Shown: piece after piece, positions 1 to 9,592 of the stretch | How positions within the stretch are numbered: position 1 is the stretch's first letter | Layout: each line of letters opens with the position of its first letter | Source: an uncultured Clostridia bacterium | Lineage (GTDB): Bacteria; Bacillota; Clostridia; Christensenellales; Borkfalkiaceae | Assembly (NCBI GenBank): GCA_947625095.1 | Contig: CANQMX010000001.1 | Span: 124,001 to 188,000 of the forward strand | Direction of reading: 5' to 3' | Length of the DNA stretch: 64,000 nt | Position numbers and translations under genes: made by a program | Notes under the pieces: model-generated | What the model was told of the DNA's origin: nothing | The model's input: the letters and a program-made list of their open reading frames with translations, nothing else | Databases searched by the model: none

Positions 1-96
1 AAAGCCCCGCCCACTCGCGTTGCTCTTTGAGCGCACGACCGATATCTATCATATTTTCCTCGCAATTATTTTTACACGATTTCGGATAAAAAATGC

Positions 97-137
97 TTGA
101 CTTACACGTTATTGTGTAATATGATTGATTACACAAT
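97..137 (+). promoter_or_regulatory. Promoter overlapped by inverted-repeat operator-like sites
   Basis: TTGACT (97-102), 17-nt spacer, TATGAT (120-125). ATTGTGTAAT (111-120) N7 ATTACACAAT (128-137) is a perfect 10-bp inverted repeat; TTACAC-N6-GTGTAA (103-119... region) overlaps the spacer. Confidence 0.6.
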
Positions 138-155
138 TTCGTGTGGAGGTGAGCT

Positions 156-404
156 ATGGAAAAATATTGTTGGAGTTGCGGAAACTTTCGCCCGTTCTAT
201 ACAAAGGGATTTTGCTGTTTTACAAAGACGGACTACGGCACTTGCTCTTTGCGGACGCACGTCAAGGAAAAGCACGAAACGTGCGAATTTTGGAGGATGC
301 GTCCCCACTCCTATCCCGTAAAAAATGCCGTCATCGTGCGCAGTTTGGAAGAGGCGCTTGTGCATATTGCCGCGATCAAAGAAATTTTGGAGGATAAAAA
401 ATAA
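156..404 (+). CDS. Small Cys-rich protein (82 aa), unknown function
   Basis: ORF MEKYCWSCGNFRPFYTKGFCCFTKTDYGTCSLRTHVKEKHETCEFW...; GGAGGTGAG ribosome-binding site just upstream; clear promoter upstream. Confidence 0.65.
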   Translation: MEKYCWSCGNFRPFYTKGFCCFTKTDYGTCSLRTHVKEKHETCEFWRMRPHSYPVKNAVIVRSLEEALVHIAAIKEILEDKK

Positions 405-1150
405 AAGCCCCTTCGCCGAGAAGGGGGAAGATACACTCTCCAGCCGCCCGCCGACGCATAGCGTCGGCGGGCGGCTGGCTCGGTATGAGTAAAGGCGGCG
501 GAGTGACACCCCTTCCGTCACCTGCGGTGCCACCCACCCCTTAGAGGGGTGGGCAAGAATTGCCCCTCCCCCTGTATCCCCCTCCCCGCGGCTTTGCCGC
601 GGGGAGGGGGATAAGATACACTCGCTACGCTCGGTATGAGGAGGCGGCAGTATGAGGAATACCTCCCCACCACCGCCTACGGCGGAGCCTCCCCTCCATA
701 GGAGGGTAGGCCTTGCAAGACGGACTGCGTTGGTCGAGATTCTTCTTCTCCCTACTTCGCGCTACGCGCTCGTGCCGCGCTTAGTAGACAATCGTGCGCG
801 CGGGACAGAATGACGCGAAAAACCGAGCGCGGGCAAGATACACTCGCTACGCTCGGTATGAGGGTCGAACTGCGTTGTTCTGGATTCTTCGGTCGCTACG
901 CTCCCTCAGAATGACGCGGAGGACAAGGGTGTGGGGGATATGGGAAGATGCACTACTTCGCGCTACGCGCTTGTGCCGCGCTTAGCGGAAAGCAATGTCA
1001 TGTTTCGACTACGCTCAACATGACGTATTGGTGCGGGGGGACGGGGTTACTTTCTGAAAATTTCGGCTACTGCGCGCTACGGGCTTGTGCCGCGCTTAGT
1101 AGAAAGCAATGTCATGTTTCGACTACGCTCAACATGACGTATTGGCGCGG
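405..1150. repeat. Intergenic repeat island (modular hairpin repeats)
   Basis: Perfect 18-bp hairpins at 440-478 (loop ata) and 575-613 (loop ttt); motifs GATACACTC..CGGTATGAG, ACCCCTTCCGTCACC, CTCCCCACCACCGCC..GGAGGGTAGGCCTTG recur elsewhere in the window; 114-bp tandem duplication from about 953. Confidence 0.8.
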
Positions 1151-1159
1151 GGGACGAGG

Positions 1160-3118
1160 TTACTTTCTGAAAATGAGGACGTTGAAACTGCGGGGGGGCA
1201 GGGTCAATTTGCGGGGAGCGGTGGGCGCGACCTCGACGGGGACGATCTTTTCCGGCTCTTCCAACGTGTTGTAATCCTTCAAGTCGCCCTCCATGCGGAT
1301 GATGTTGGTAAGTTCCCCTACCTCGAAATCCGCCTCGACTTCGGCTTCGACTTCCTCGTCGCCCGCGTTTGTGACCTTCACGAAAATCAAATTGCCGCGC
1401 TCCGTCGCAGAGGCGTATACCTTTTCCGCATCCGTACTCACCTTGAACGACGTATCGCCCGTGTACAGACTGTAAAGTTTCTGAACATAATAACTCGCCG
1501 AGCCGTACGCCGTTTTGCCGTTGAACCAGATGAGGTTGGGACACCACTGCTGGTAGTTGAGGCGGGCGAAGAGCGGCGCAAACGACTTCATGACGACGAC
1601 ATCGGCGTTGCGCTCCATGCCCGTCATGAACGCCGATTCGGCGAGCGCGCCCTCCCAGCAGTTGGACTGCGGCGCGTTGAAGAGAGCCGCCCCCGAACCC
1701 GGCACATGGCAGGCGTATTCGCCCGCGTACACCTTGCCGACGCGGGGATATTTATCGTACATCGTCACGTTGTCGTACATCCACTGCGGCGGAACGTAGA
1801 AGTGCTCATCTGCGCAATAGATAAAGTTGGGATTCTTTTCGAGATTTTCGCGCGTCCACTTCCACGCGCTCTCGTAACTTTCCGTGCCCACGGTCGGGCC
1901 GACCGTGCCGACGATCTTGATCCCGGGATAGACCGCGTGGATGCGTTTTTCAAACAGCTCGAACCGCTTGTAGAATTCGTTGGGGCGCTCCACGCCGTCC
2001 TTCTGCTTGGGAGACGCCTCCCACTGCTCGTTGCCGACGCCGAGGTATTCAAGCCCGAACGGTTCAGGGTGACCCATGTCCGCGCGTACCCTGCCCCAGA
2101 CGGTGTCCGTGCCGCCGTTGGCGAACTCCACGACGTCCAGCGCCTCCTGTATGTACGTTTCGAGTTCGGGGTCGTCGAGCGGGACAAATTCCGTAGACAT
2201 ATATTGGCAGGCGATGCCCACCGAGACGACGGGCAGCGGCTTTGCGCCCAAATATTCGCACAGGCGGAAATATTCGTAGTACCCCACGCCGAGCGTCTGC
2301 CCGTAGTGGGAATATTCGGAGCGGAAGTTGTTATCCGGCCCCGTGGCGTGCACCGCCCAGCGATTCCAATTGTGCCGCCGCCGCTCGGGCATCCCGATGG
2401 ATTCCTTCCAAAGATAGCGGTTTGCTATACTGTTTCCCTCGACGACGCAGCCGCCCGGGAAGCGCAGAAAGCCCGGCTTCATCTCCTTCATGAGTTCGGC
2501 GAGGTCGCGGCGGAATACCCCCATGATGGCGTTTTCGGGGATCATGGAGAAGGCGTCGATGTGCACCGTGCCCGCCTTTTCGAGGCGGAAGGCGAAGTCC
2601 GCCTTTTCCGCGTCCTCCTTGGCTTTGAGGCGGAAGGCATAGCGGTGCCATGCGCCGTCTGCCTTCAATTTGACCTTTTTTTCGACGAGCGCGCCGCCGC
2701 CCTGATAGACGCCGACGAGCGCCTTCCCCTTGTAGTCGTACGAGCGGGCGTAGAAGGAGACCTTGTAGCCCATGCCCTTGGTGAGGTAGACGCCGTCATA
2801 CGCCTTGTTTTTGACGCCCGCGCCCGCAGGGGCGGTGACGCGCATATAGTGCGGATTTTCGGGGATGAGCGGGCGATCGGTCTTGATCTTCATGCCCACC
2901 TGCGCGCCCTCGGGATACGCCGACCAGCCGTAGCCGCCGTCCTCTTCGACGATATAGCGATCCCACTCGCCGTGCACGTCCTTGGCCTCGAAATTTCTGT
3001 TTTCCAAAAGTTCGGCGTAGAGGCCGCCGTCCAGATCGTAATTCAAATCTTCGAAGAACAGCCCGACGCCGCCCGATACGACGGGGACTTTGCCCTTTTC
3101 GGTGATGGAAATTTTCAT
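1160..3118 (-). CDS. GH51-family alpha-L-arabinofuranosidase
   Basis: ORF with FRFPGGCVVEGNSIANRYLWKESIG, YLGVGNEQWE, YAGEYACH motifs typical of GH51; start at MKIS preceded by AGGAGACAAC (ORF track extends to 3139). Confidence 0.9.
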   Translation of the reverse strand: MKISITEKGKVPVVSGGVGLFFEDLNYDLDGGLYAELLENRNFEAKDVHGEWDRYIVEEDGGYGWSAYPEGAQVGMKIKTDRPLIPENPHYMRVTAPAGAGVKNKAYDGVYLTKGMGYKVSFYARSYDYKGKALVGVYQGGGALVEKKVKLKADGAWHRYAFRLKAKEDAEKADFAFRLEKAGTVHIDAFSMIPENAIMGVFRRDLAELMKEMKPGFLRFPGGCVVEGNSIANRYLWKESIGMPERRRHNWNRWAVHATGPDNNFRSEYSHYGQTLGVGYYEYFRLCEYLGAKPLPVVSVGIACQYMSTEFVPLDDPELETYIQEALDVVEFANGGTDTVWGRVRADMGHPEPFGLEYLGVGNEQWEASPKQKDGVERPNEFYKRFELFEKRIHAVYPGIKIVGTVGPTVGTESYESAWKWTRENLEKNPNFIYCADEHFYVPPQWMYDNVTMYDKYPRVGKVYAGEYACHVPGSGAALFNAPQSNCWEGALAESAFMTGMERNADVVVMKSFAPLFARLNYQQWCPNLIWFNGKTAYGSASYYVQKLYSLYTGDTSFKVSTDAEKVYASATERGNLIFVKVTNAGDEEVEAEVEADFEVGELTNIIRMEGDLKDYNTLEEPEKIVPVEVAPTAPRKLTLPPRSFNVLIFRK

Positions 3119-3208
3119 GTTGTCTCCTTTTTCCGCCATGCGGAACGCCTGTTATTATAGCACAAACGCGCGGCATGGGGTAGCGTTTGCGCGATTTTTT
3201 GCAAAAAT

Positions 3209-4894
3209 CTACTCCACGCTGTGCGCAATGAAGGTGATGTGGTCGGCGGCGCGCTCCAAATTGCCGACGAGGTTGATGAACACGCTCGCGTTCTGCGGCC
3301 GGCACTTGCCCTCGTTGAGGCGCTTGATGTGCCGCTCCACGAGCACGCGGCGGTCGGTATCGATCTCATCCTCCAACCCGTCGAGTTCGGGCAGTTTTCC
3401 CCCGTCCTTTTGCAGGAAAATTTCGAGGGCGAGGGCATAGAGCCTTTCGATCTTTTCGAACATCGCCTGTGTCATCTCCAAAAATTCATCGGAAAAGACG
3501 AGGGCGTCCTCCACATAGTGGCGGGTATATTTGGTGACGTTATCGGCAAGTTCGCCGATACGCACGATGTCGTTGAGCACATAGTGGAGGGTGGAGACCG
3601 TCTCCTCATCCTCCATAACGAGGGGGGAGGCGGAGAGTTTGACAAGATAGGAGACGCCCTTCTTGTTGGCGTCCGCAAGGCGGGCGTTCTCCGCGGCGAC
3701 GCGCGGCGCGACCCCTTCATCCTTTGCGATGAAGCCCGCGAACGCCTCCGAAAGAGTACCCATTGCGTAGGAGAACACCTTACCCGTCTGTTGATACAAA
3801 AACCCGAGCGCGACGGAGGGCGAACGCAGGAGGCGTTCATCGAGGTCGCCGAAGATATCCGCCTCCTCTTCCCCCGCCTCCTTCTTTTCGGGAATGATGT
3901 GCTCGGCGAGCCACACGAAAATTTTAATGAAGGGTAAAAAGAGGAGGGTGTTGATGATATTGAAGAGGGAGTGGAAGGTGGCGATCTGCAACGTCTGCCC
4001 AAGCCCCGTCCGCCCGAACACGGTGATGCCCGAGGGGAAGATACCCGCGAGGACGGTATCCGCAAAGCCCTTCCACGGCACTAAAATTACCATGAAGATG
4101 ATCGCGCCGAAGAAGTTGAACAAAAAGTGGATGAGCGCCGCGCGCTTGGCGTTGGTGCTCGCCCCGAGCGAGGAGAGAAGTGCGGTGACGCACGTTCCGA
4201 TGTTCGAGCCGATGATGATGTAGAGCGGGGCATTGCCCCCATCCCCTATCACCATGCCGAGCGAAGCCATTGTGATGATGATGGCGTTCACCGCCGTGGA
4301 GGACTGCACGAGCGCGGTGATGGCAATACCGATCAGCAACAATAAGAAGGGATTTTTGACGGCGGAGAGCATCGCCTTGACGGCGTTGAATGCCGACGAA
4401 CCCTCCTCGAACGTGAGCGCGGAGGACATGAATTTCAGCCCGACGAAGATGAGACCGAACGCCGCCACGACGTTGCCGACCGACTTGGTTTTTTCCCGCT
4501 TCGAGAACATGGAGATGAACACGCCGACCGCCGCGAGCGCCAAGAAGAGGGCGGTGATATCCGACCCCGCGAGCGCGATCACCCACGCGTTGAGCGTCGT
4601 TCCGATGTTCGCGCCCATGATGATGGCCGTCGCCTGAAAGAGGGTCATGACGCCCGCGTTGACAAGACCCACCACCATGACGGTGGTGAACGCCGAACTC
4701 TGTCCCAAAACCGTCATGCCCGCGCCGATGCCCACGCCCGCAAAGCGGCTCTTTGCCGTTCTGTTGAGCATATGTTGCAGTTTTCCGTGCGCAAGGCGGG
4801 TCATATTCTCGGAGAGAACCTTCATCCCCACCAAAAACGTGCCCATGCCGCCCAAAATCTGCATGACGATTTTTACGATATCCCAAGCGCCCAT
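3209..4894 (-). CDS. Na/Pi cotransporter family protein with C-terminal PhoU-like domain
   Basis: GGMGTFLVGMKVLSENM, GQSSAFTTVMVVGLVNAG and QSSTAVNAIIITMASLG repeated QSS motifs; helical C-terminus. Confidence 0.9.
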   Translation of the reverse strand: MGAWDIVKIVMQILGGMGTFLVGMKVLSENMTRLAHGKLQHMLNRTAKSRFAGVGIGAGMTVLGQSSAFTTVMVVGLVNAGVMTLFQATAIIMGANIGTTLNAWVIALAGSDITALFLALAAVGVFISMFSKREKTKSVGNVVAAFGLIFVGLKFMSSALTFEEGSSAFNAVKAMLSAVKNPFLLLLIGIAITALVQSSTAVNAIIITMASLGMVIGDGGNAPLYIIIGSNIGTCVTALLSSLGASTNAKRAALIHFLFNFFGAIIFMVILVPWKGFADTVLAGIFPSGITVFGRTGLGQTLQIATFHSLFNIINTLLFLPFIKIFVWLAEHIIPEKKEAGEEEADIFGDLDERLLRSPSVALGFLYQQTGKVFSYAMGTLSEAFAGFIAKDEGVAPRVAAENARLADANKKGVSYLVKLSASPLVMEDEETVSTLHYVLNDIVRIGELADNVTKYTRHYVEDALVFSDEFLEMTQAMFEKIERLYALALEIFLQKDGGKLPELDGLEDEIDTDRRVLVERHIKRLNEGKCRPQNASVFINLVGNLERAADHITFIAHSVE

Positions 4895-5046
4895 TGTTTC
4901 CTCTTTGTGAACGGGAATATAGATCGGGAATATTATAACAGGCGCGGGCGGAATTTGTCACGCGATTTGCGGTATTTTATAAAAATATTGCCCCGCGAAA
5001 ATGCTTGCAAATTCCGTTGGGCTTTGTTATAATATTGGAGCGTTCA

Positions 5047-5123
5047 CGAGGAGTAGCGCAGTTTGGTAGCGCGCTTGGTTCGGGACCAAGAGGTCGCGTG
5101 TTCAAATCACGTCTCCTCGACCA
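5047..5123 (+). tRNA. tRNA-Pro, anticodon CGG
   Basis: CGAGGAG...CTCCTCG-A-CCA acceptor, anticodon loop TTCGGGA, T-loop TTCAAAT; encoded CCA. Confidence 0.95.
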
Positions 5124-5333
5124 ACAGACAGACGGGAGAAAAATTCTTCCGCCTGTTTGTTATTTCAACGCAGTTTTTGCGCCGATTTTTGGGTGAATTT
5201 TTCAATTGTTTGGGGTTTTTCAAAAAAATTCACAAAATTTTGACAAAAAGACTTGAAAATTCGCGCTTTAAGTGTTATTATATGGCAACACATTATAATA
5301 TAGAACAAATTTAAGGACATTCTATCACCTGCC

Positions 5334-6896
5334 ATGCTCGATAAATTTTACGCCCACATCGGTCAGACTTCGCAAGTCCCCGTCGTCATCATCTGCATCG
5401 CCATCATGCTCCTTGCGGGCTTCTTGGGCACGCGGCTGACCAAACTGTTACGGCTGCCCAATGTGACGGCCTATATCGTTGTGGGCATCTTGCTTGGCCC
5501 GTATGTGCTCGACCTCGTGCCCGAGAACGTCGTGAAGGGCATGGATTTTATCTCGGATATCGCCCTCGCCTTCATCGCGTTCAGCGTCGGCGAACATATC
5601 CGTTTCAGCAAACTGCGCAAAAACGGCGGGAAGATGGTGGCGATCACCCTCTTCGAGGCGCTCGTCGCCTCCGTGCTCGTCTTCATCCTCATGTACTTCA
5701 TCCTCGGGCTGGGGCTGCCCTTCTCCATCATTTTGGCGGCGCTCGCCTCCGCCACCGCCCCCGCCTCCACCATGATGACCATCCGACAGACGGGCGCAAA
5801 GGGCGATTTTGTCGATACCCTCGTCTCCGTCGTCGCCCTCGACGACGTCGTCAGCCTGCTCGCGTACAGCGTGGCCGTCTCCATCGCCCTCGCCTCCCTC
5901 GGAAGCGGGTTCTCCGCCGCCGACGTCCTTTTGCCCATCGCGTGGAATATCATGATGATAGCGATCGGCGCGGCGGGCGGCTTCCTATTGAAATTCCTCA
6001 TGATGCGGCGCTCCACCGATAACCGCCTCATCGTATCCGTCGCCCTCCTCTTCGCCCTCTGCGGCATCGGCGCGGCCGTGGACGTCTCCCCCTTGCTCGC
6101 CTGCATGGTGATGGGCACGGTGTACATCAACGTCACGGGCGACGATAAACTCTTCAAGCAACTCAACTACTTCTCGCCCCCCATCCTGCTCCTCTTCTTT
6201 GTGAAGTCAGGCATCGGGTTTGACCTCTCCGCCCTCGCCTCCACGGGCAGCATCGCCATCGGCGTGCCCCTCGTTGTGGTGGGCATCCTCTACTTCTTCG
6301 TGCGCTTCGGCGGGAAGTATCTGGGCGCGTTTGTGGGCTGCGCCGCGACGAAAAAGGACAAAAAAGTGCGAAACTATCTCGGCTTTGCCCTCGCCCCGCA
6401 GGCGGGGGTCGCCATCGGCCTTGCAGCGCTCGGCGCGCGCGTTCTGACGGGAGGCGGACAGCCCGAGATGGGCAATATGCTTGAGACCGTCATCCTCACT
6501 TCGAGCATCCTCTATGAACTCGTGGGTCCTGCGCTTGCCAAACTCGCCCTGTACCTTTCGGGTTCGTACGGGAAGCGCGCCCAGCCCGCGGAGGCCGAAG
6601 TGGGCGGCGCGGCGGAGGGCGCGGAAACGGCAGCGCCCGCCCTCACCCCACGCGAACGGGAGGTCGCCGCCCTGAAAGTGCGGCTGTATCAGATAGAGCA
6701 GGAAATTTCCTACAAGGAATATGCCCGCTCGCCCGAGGAGGAGGCGTTTTTGGAGGCAACGCAGGCCGCGGAGGCGGCGCAAGCGCCTCGACCCCTGCCG
6801 ACCCCGCCCGCAACGCCGCCGCCCGAGGAGGACGACGCGCCCGAGACTTCGGCGGGAACGGAATACAACAGAAGGAAATTCATCAATAAGAGGTAA
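5334..6896 (+). CDS. Cation:proton antiporter (Kef/NhaP-type)
   Basis: Multi-TM ORF; LLRLPNVTAYIVVGILLGP, DIALAFIAFSVGEHI, ALDDVVSLLAYS. Confidence 0.85.
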   Translation: MLDKFYAHIGQTSQVPVVIICIAIMLLAGFLGTRLTKLLRLPNVTAYIVVGILLGPYVLDLVPENVVKGMDFISDIALAFIAFSVGEHIRFSKLRKNGGKMVAITLFEALVASVLVFILMYFILGLGLPFSIILAALASATAPASTMMTIRQTGAKGDFVDTLVSVVALDDVVSLLAYSVAVSIALASLGSGFSAADVLLPIAWNIMMIAIGAAGGFLLKFLMMRRSTDNRLIVSVALLFALCGIGAAVDVSPLLACMVMGTVYINVTGDDKLFKQLNYFSPPILLLFFVKSGIGFDLSALASTGSIAIGVPLVVVGILYFFVRFGGKYLGAFVGCAATKKDKKVRNYLGFALAPQAGVAIGLAALGARVLTGGGQPEMGNMLETVILTSSILYELVGPALAKLALYLSGSYGKRAQPAEAEVGGAAEGAETAAPALTPREREVAALKVRLYQIEQEISYKEYARSPEEEAFLEATQAAEAAQAPRPLPTPPATPPPEEDDAPETSAGTEYNRRKFINKR

Positions 6897-6899
6897 CCT

Positions 6900-7616
6900 A
6901 TGCAGACGGATATCATCGCTTATTTGCTCGGAAGTTGGTCATCCGAGATCAACATCGCCTCCACCGTGTTAAAGACGGTGCTCGTCATCGCCATGGCCGC
7001 GGTGCTCGGCTGCGAGCGCGCCCAAAACCGCCACGCCGCGGGGTTGAGAACGCTTGTCGCCCTCTCCATCGGCGCGATGTTCGCGGGCATCGCCGATATC
7101 TACTTCATCGTCGATTTAGGCGTCGGCTTCCCCTTCCTCTCGGCGGGCGTGCTCATCGGCGGCGCGATCATTACCGCGAACACCATCATCTTCTCCTCCA
7201 AGAACCAAATTAAAGGGCTGACGACCTCCGTCGACCTTCTGACGATGTCCATCATCTCCGCCCTCGTCGGGTTCGGGCTGTACACCGCCGCCCTCGTCGG
7301 GTTTGTGGCACTGATGGTGGGGCTTTTGGCCTTTGCCAAGTTGGAGAAATACATCCGCAACAAATCCAACCATCTTGAAGTGCATTTGGAGTTAAAAACT
7401 CGCAATAGTTTGCAGGAATTTATCACCGCCGTGCGAGAGTTCGGGCTGAAGATCGAGAACCTCGAAGTCAACCCCGCCTACGCAAACTCGGGGCTGGGGG
7501 TGTACACGGTGAAGTTGACGATCGTAAAGGACGAACTCAAAAAGACCAACCGCAACGACATCATCGAAGCCCTCTCCTCGATGGAGTGCGTCCACTACAT
7601 CGAACGAATTGCTTAA
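6900..7616 (+). CDS. MgtC/SapB family protein
   Basis: AAVLGCERAQNRHAAGLRTLVALSIGAMFAGI motif; multi-TM N-terminus and soluble C-terminus. Confidence 0.9.
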   Translation: MQTDIIAYLLGSWSSEINIASTVLKTVLVIAMAAVLGCERAQNRHAAGLRTLVALSIGAMFAGIADIYFIVDLGVGFPFLSAGVLIGGAIITANTIIFSSKNQIKGLTTSVDLLTMSIISALVGFGLYTAALVGFVALMVGLLAFAKLEKYIRNKSNHLEVHLELKTRNSLQEFITAVREFGLKIENLEVNPAYANSGLGVYTVKLTIVKDELKKTNRNDIIEALSSMECVHYIERIA

Positions 7617-7726
7617 ATAAAATGCACCCGCCCCGCGAAACCGCAGGGCGGGATTTTTTTATGCGAATTTTTGGGCAAAGTTTATGGGCAAGGCCGCGGC
7701 GGGCATGGGGCAAGGCCGCGGAAGTT

Positions 7727-9115
7727 TTACAGCAGCCCCTCGTTGACGGGGCAGTGCGGAATGGTATCGAACCCGCGCTGCAAGTCCTCGTCCGTGGGGA
7801 TGCGATCGGTCATCGTGCCGTCGTTGTACTGCTTGTAGGCGGAAAGATCGAAGTACCCCGTGCCCGTGAGGCCGAAGAGGATGCGCTTTTTCTCCCCCGT
7901 CTTTTTGCAGGCGAGCGCCTCGTCGATGGCGACGCGGATGGCATGAGCACTCTCGGGCGCGGGCAAAATTCCCTCGCACTTCGCAAACATCTCCGCCGCC
8001 TCGAACACCTTGCTCTGCTCCCCGGCGACGGCGCGGATGTAGCCATCGTGATAGAGTTGGGAGATGATGGGACTCATGCCGTGGTAACGAAGCCCGCCCG
8101 CGTGGTTGGGCGAGGGCATGAAGCCGCACCCCAGCGTGTACATCTTGGCGAGCGGCGTCGTCTGGGCGGAGTCGCAGAAGTCGTACACAAATTTTCCGCG
8201 CGTAAGAGACGGGCAGCTTGCCGGCTCTACGCCGATGAACTCGATGTCGTTCTTGCCCTGCAACCTCTCCCCCATGAAGGGCGCGATGAGGCCGCCGAAG
8301 TTGGAACCGCCGCCCACGCAGCCGATGATGACGTCGGGTTGGACGCCGTATTTATCGAGCGCCGTCTTGCTCTCCAACCCGATGACGGATTGGTGCAAGA
8401 GGACGTGGTCGAGCACCGACCCCAGAACGTAGCGGCAGTTCTCGGTGGTGACCGCCTTCTCCACCGCCTCCGAGATGGCACAGCCGAGAGACCCGCCCGT
8501 GCCCGGGAATTCGGCGAGAAGTTTGCGCCCCGCGGCGGTCGTATCCGAGGGCGAGGGCACGACGTTTGCCCCGTAGGTGCGCATGACTTCCTTGCGGTAG
8601 GGCTTCTGCTCGGAGGAGACCTTCACCATGTACACGTCGAGTTTCAGCCCGAAGAACGCCGCCGCCATCGCAAGCGCCGTCCCCCACTGCCCCGCGCCCG
8701 TCTCCGTGGTGATGGAAGTAAGCCCCTGCTTCTTGGCATAGTACGCCTGCGCCGCCGCCGAATTGAGTTTGTGCGACCCAGATGTGTTGTTGCCCTCGAA
8801 TTTATAGTAAATTTCGGCGGGCGTGCCGAGGACTTCCTCCAAAAAATAGGCGCGCACGAGCGGCGAGGGGCGGAAGGCCTTGTAGAACGAGCGGATGCCC
8901 TCGGGGATCTCGATGCGTTCATCCTTTTCGTTGAGTTCCTGCTCGACACATTCCTCGCAAAAAACGGGGGTGAGGTCGGACATGGTACAGGGCTTTTGCG
9001 TGGCGGGATTGATGAAGGGCGCGTGCTGCGTCTTCATATGCGCCTTCATGTTGTACCACGTCTTGGGCATCTCCTCTTCCGTCAAGTACACCTTGTAAGG
9101 GATCTTTTTTGCCAT
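7727..9115 (-). CDS. trpB: TrpB-like pyridoxal-phosphate-dependent enzyme (tryptophan synthase beta chain, TrpB2 type)
   Basis: RPSPLVRAYFLEEVLGTPAEIYYKFEGNNTSGSHKLNSA (PLP Lys), CVGGGSNFGG; start at MAKKIPYK rather than the upstream in-frame Met. Confidence 0.9.
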   Translation of the reverse strand: MAKKIPYKVYLTEEEMPKTWYNMKAHMKTQHAPFINPATQKPCTMSDLTPVFCEECVEQELNEKDERIEIPEGIRSFYKAFRPSPLVRAYFLEEVLGTPAEIYYKFEGNNTSGSHKLNSAAAQAYYAKKQGLTSITTETGAGQWGTALAMAAAFFGLKLDVYMVKVSSEQKPYRKEVMRTYGANVVPSPSDTTAAGRKLLAEFPGTGGSLGCAISEAVEKAVTTENCRYVLGSVLDHVLLHQSVIGLESKTALDKYGVQPDVIIGCVGGGSNFGGLIAPFMGERLQGKNDIEFIGVEPASCPSLTRGKFVYDFCDSAQTTPLAKMYTLGCGFMPSPNHAGGLRYHGMSPIISQLYHDGYIRAVAGEQSKVFEAAEMFAKCEGILPAPESAHAIRVAIDEALACKKTGEKKRILFGLTGTGYFDLSAYKQYNDGTMTDRIPTDEDLQRGFDTIPHCPVNEGLL

Positions 9116-9139
9116 GGTTGTTTCCTCCTGAAAAAAATT

Positions 9140-9400
9140 TTGACAAATAAAAACGGAGCCATTCGCTTGGGACGAATTGCTCCGTGTTGCCACCCAATTT
9201 TACGGCCTAAGCCGCCTCGTTACGGGCGCTGTCACGCCCTCTCTCTGTAACGGAAGAGACCCGTCGGGGCATTACTCCGCAAATTGCGTTTCCTCCCCGC
9301 CCTCGGAAACCCATTCATCCGCCGCAGACTGCCTTCTTTCCACCCCCGAAGGCTCTCTGAAAGCCTGTTTATGCAGATTACTCCCTTTCCTCATCGGTTT
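9140..9400 (-). promoter_or_regulatory. T-box leader upstream of trpB2
   Basis: Minus strand GATGAGGAAAGGGAGTAA...AAAATTGGGTGGCAACACGGAGCAATTCGTCCCAAGCGAATGGCTCCGTTTTTA: T-box core plus CGGAGC..GCTCCG terminator with U-run. Confidence 0.8.
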
Positions 9401-9406
9401 TTATTC

Positions 9407-9435
9407 ATTATATCAACAGTTTATGCGCTTGTCAA
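9407..9435 (-). promoter_or_regulatory. Sigma-70-type promoter for the trpB2 leader
   Basis: TTGACA (9435-9430), 17-nt spacer, TATAAT (9412-9407) on minus strand; both consensus. Confidence 0.8.
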
Positions 9436-9592
9436 CGGTTTTTATAAAATTTTTATAATTTTTGTGCAAAAAAATTTTTCGCGAAAACAGCGGGGAAATT
9501 GCTTGACACCCGCGGAATTTTCCTTATAATAAGATGTGCTTTTTGCGCGAGGCGCTTTGCCGCGGGCGCGTGGATTGCAAAAATGCATATAT

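Noticed and set aside
1109-3160. 683-aa plus-strand ORF
   Set aside because: Antisense to the clearly recognisable GH51 gene; long shadow ORF typical of high-GC codon bias.
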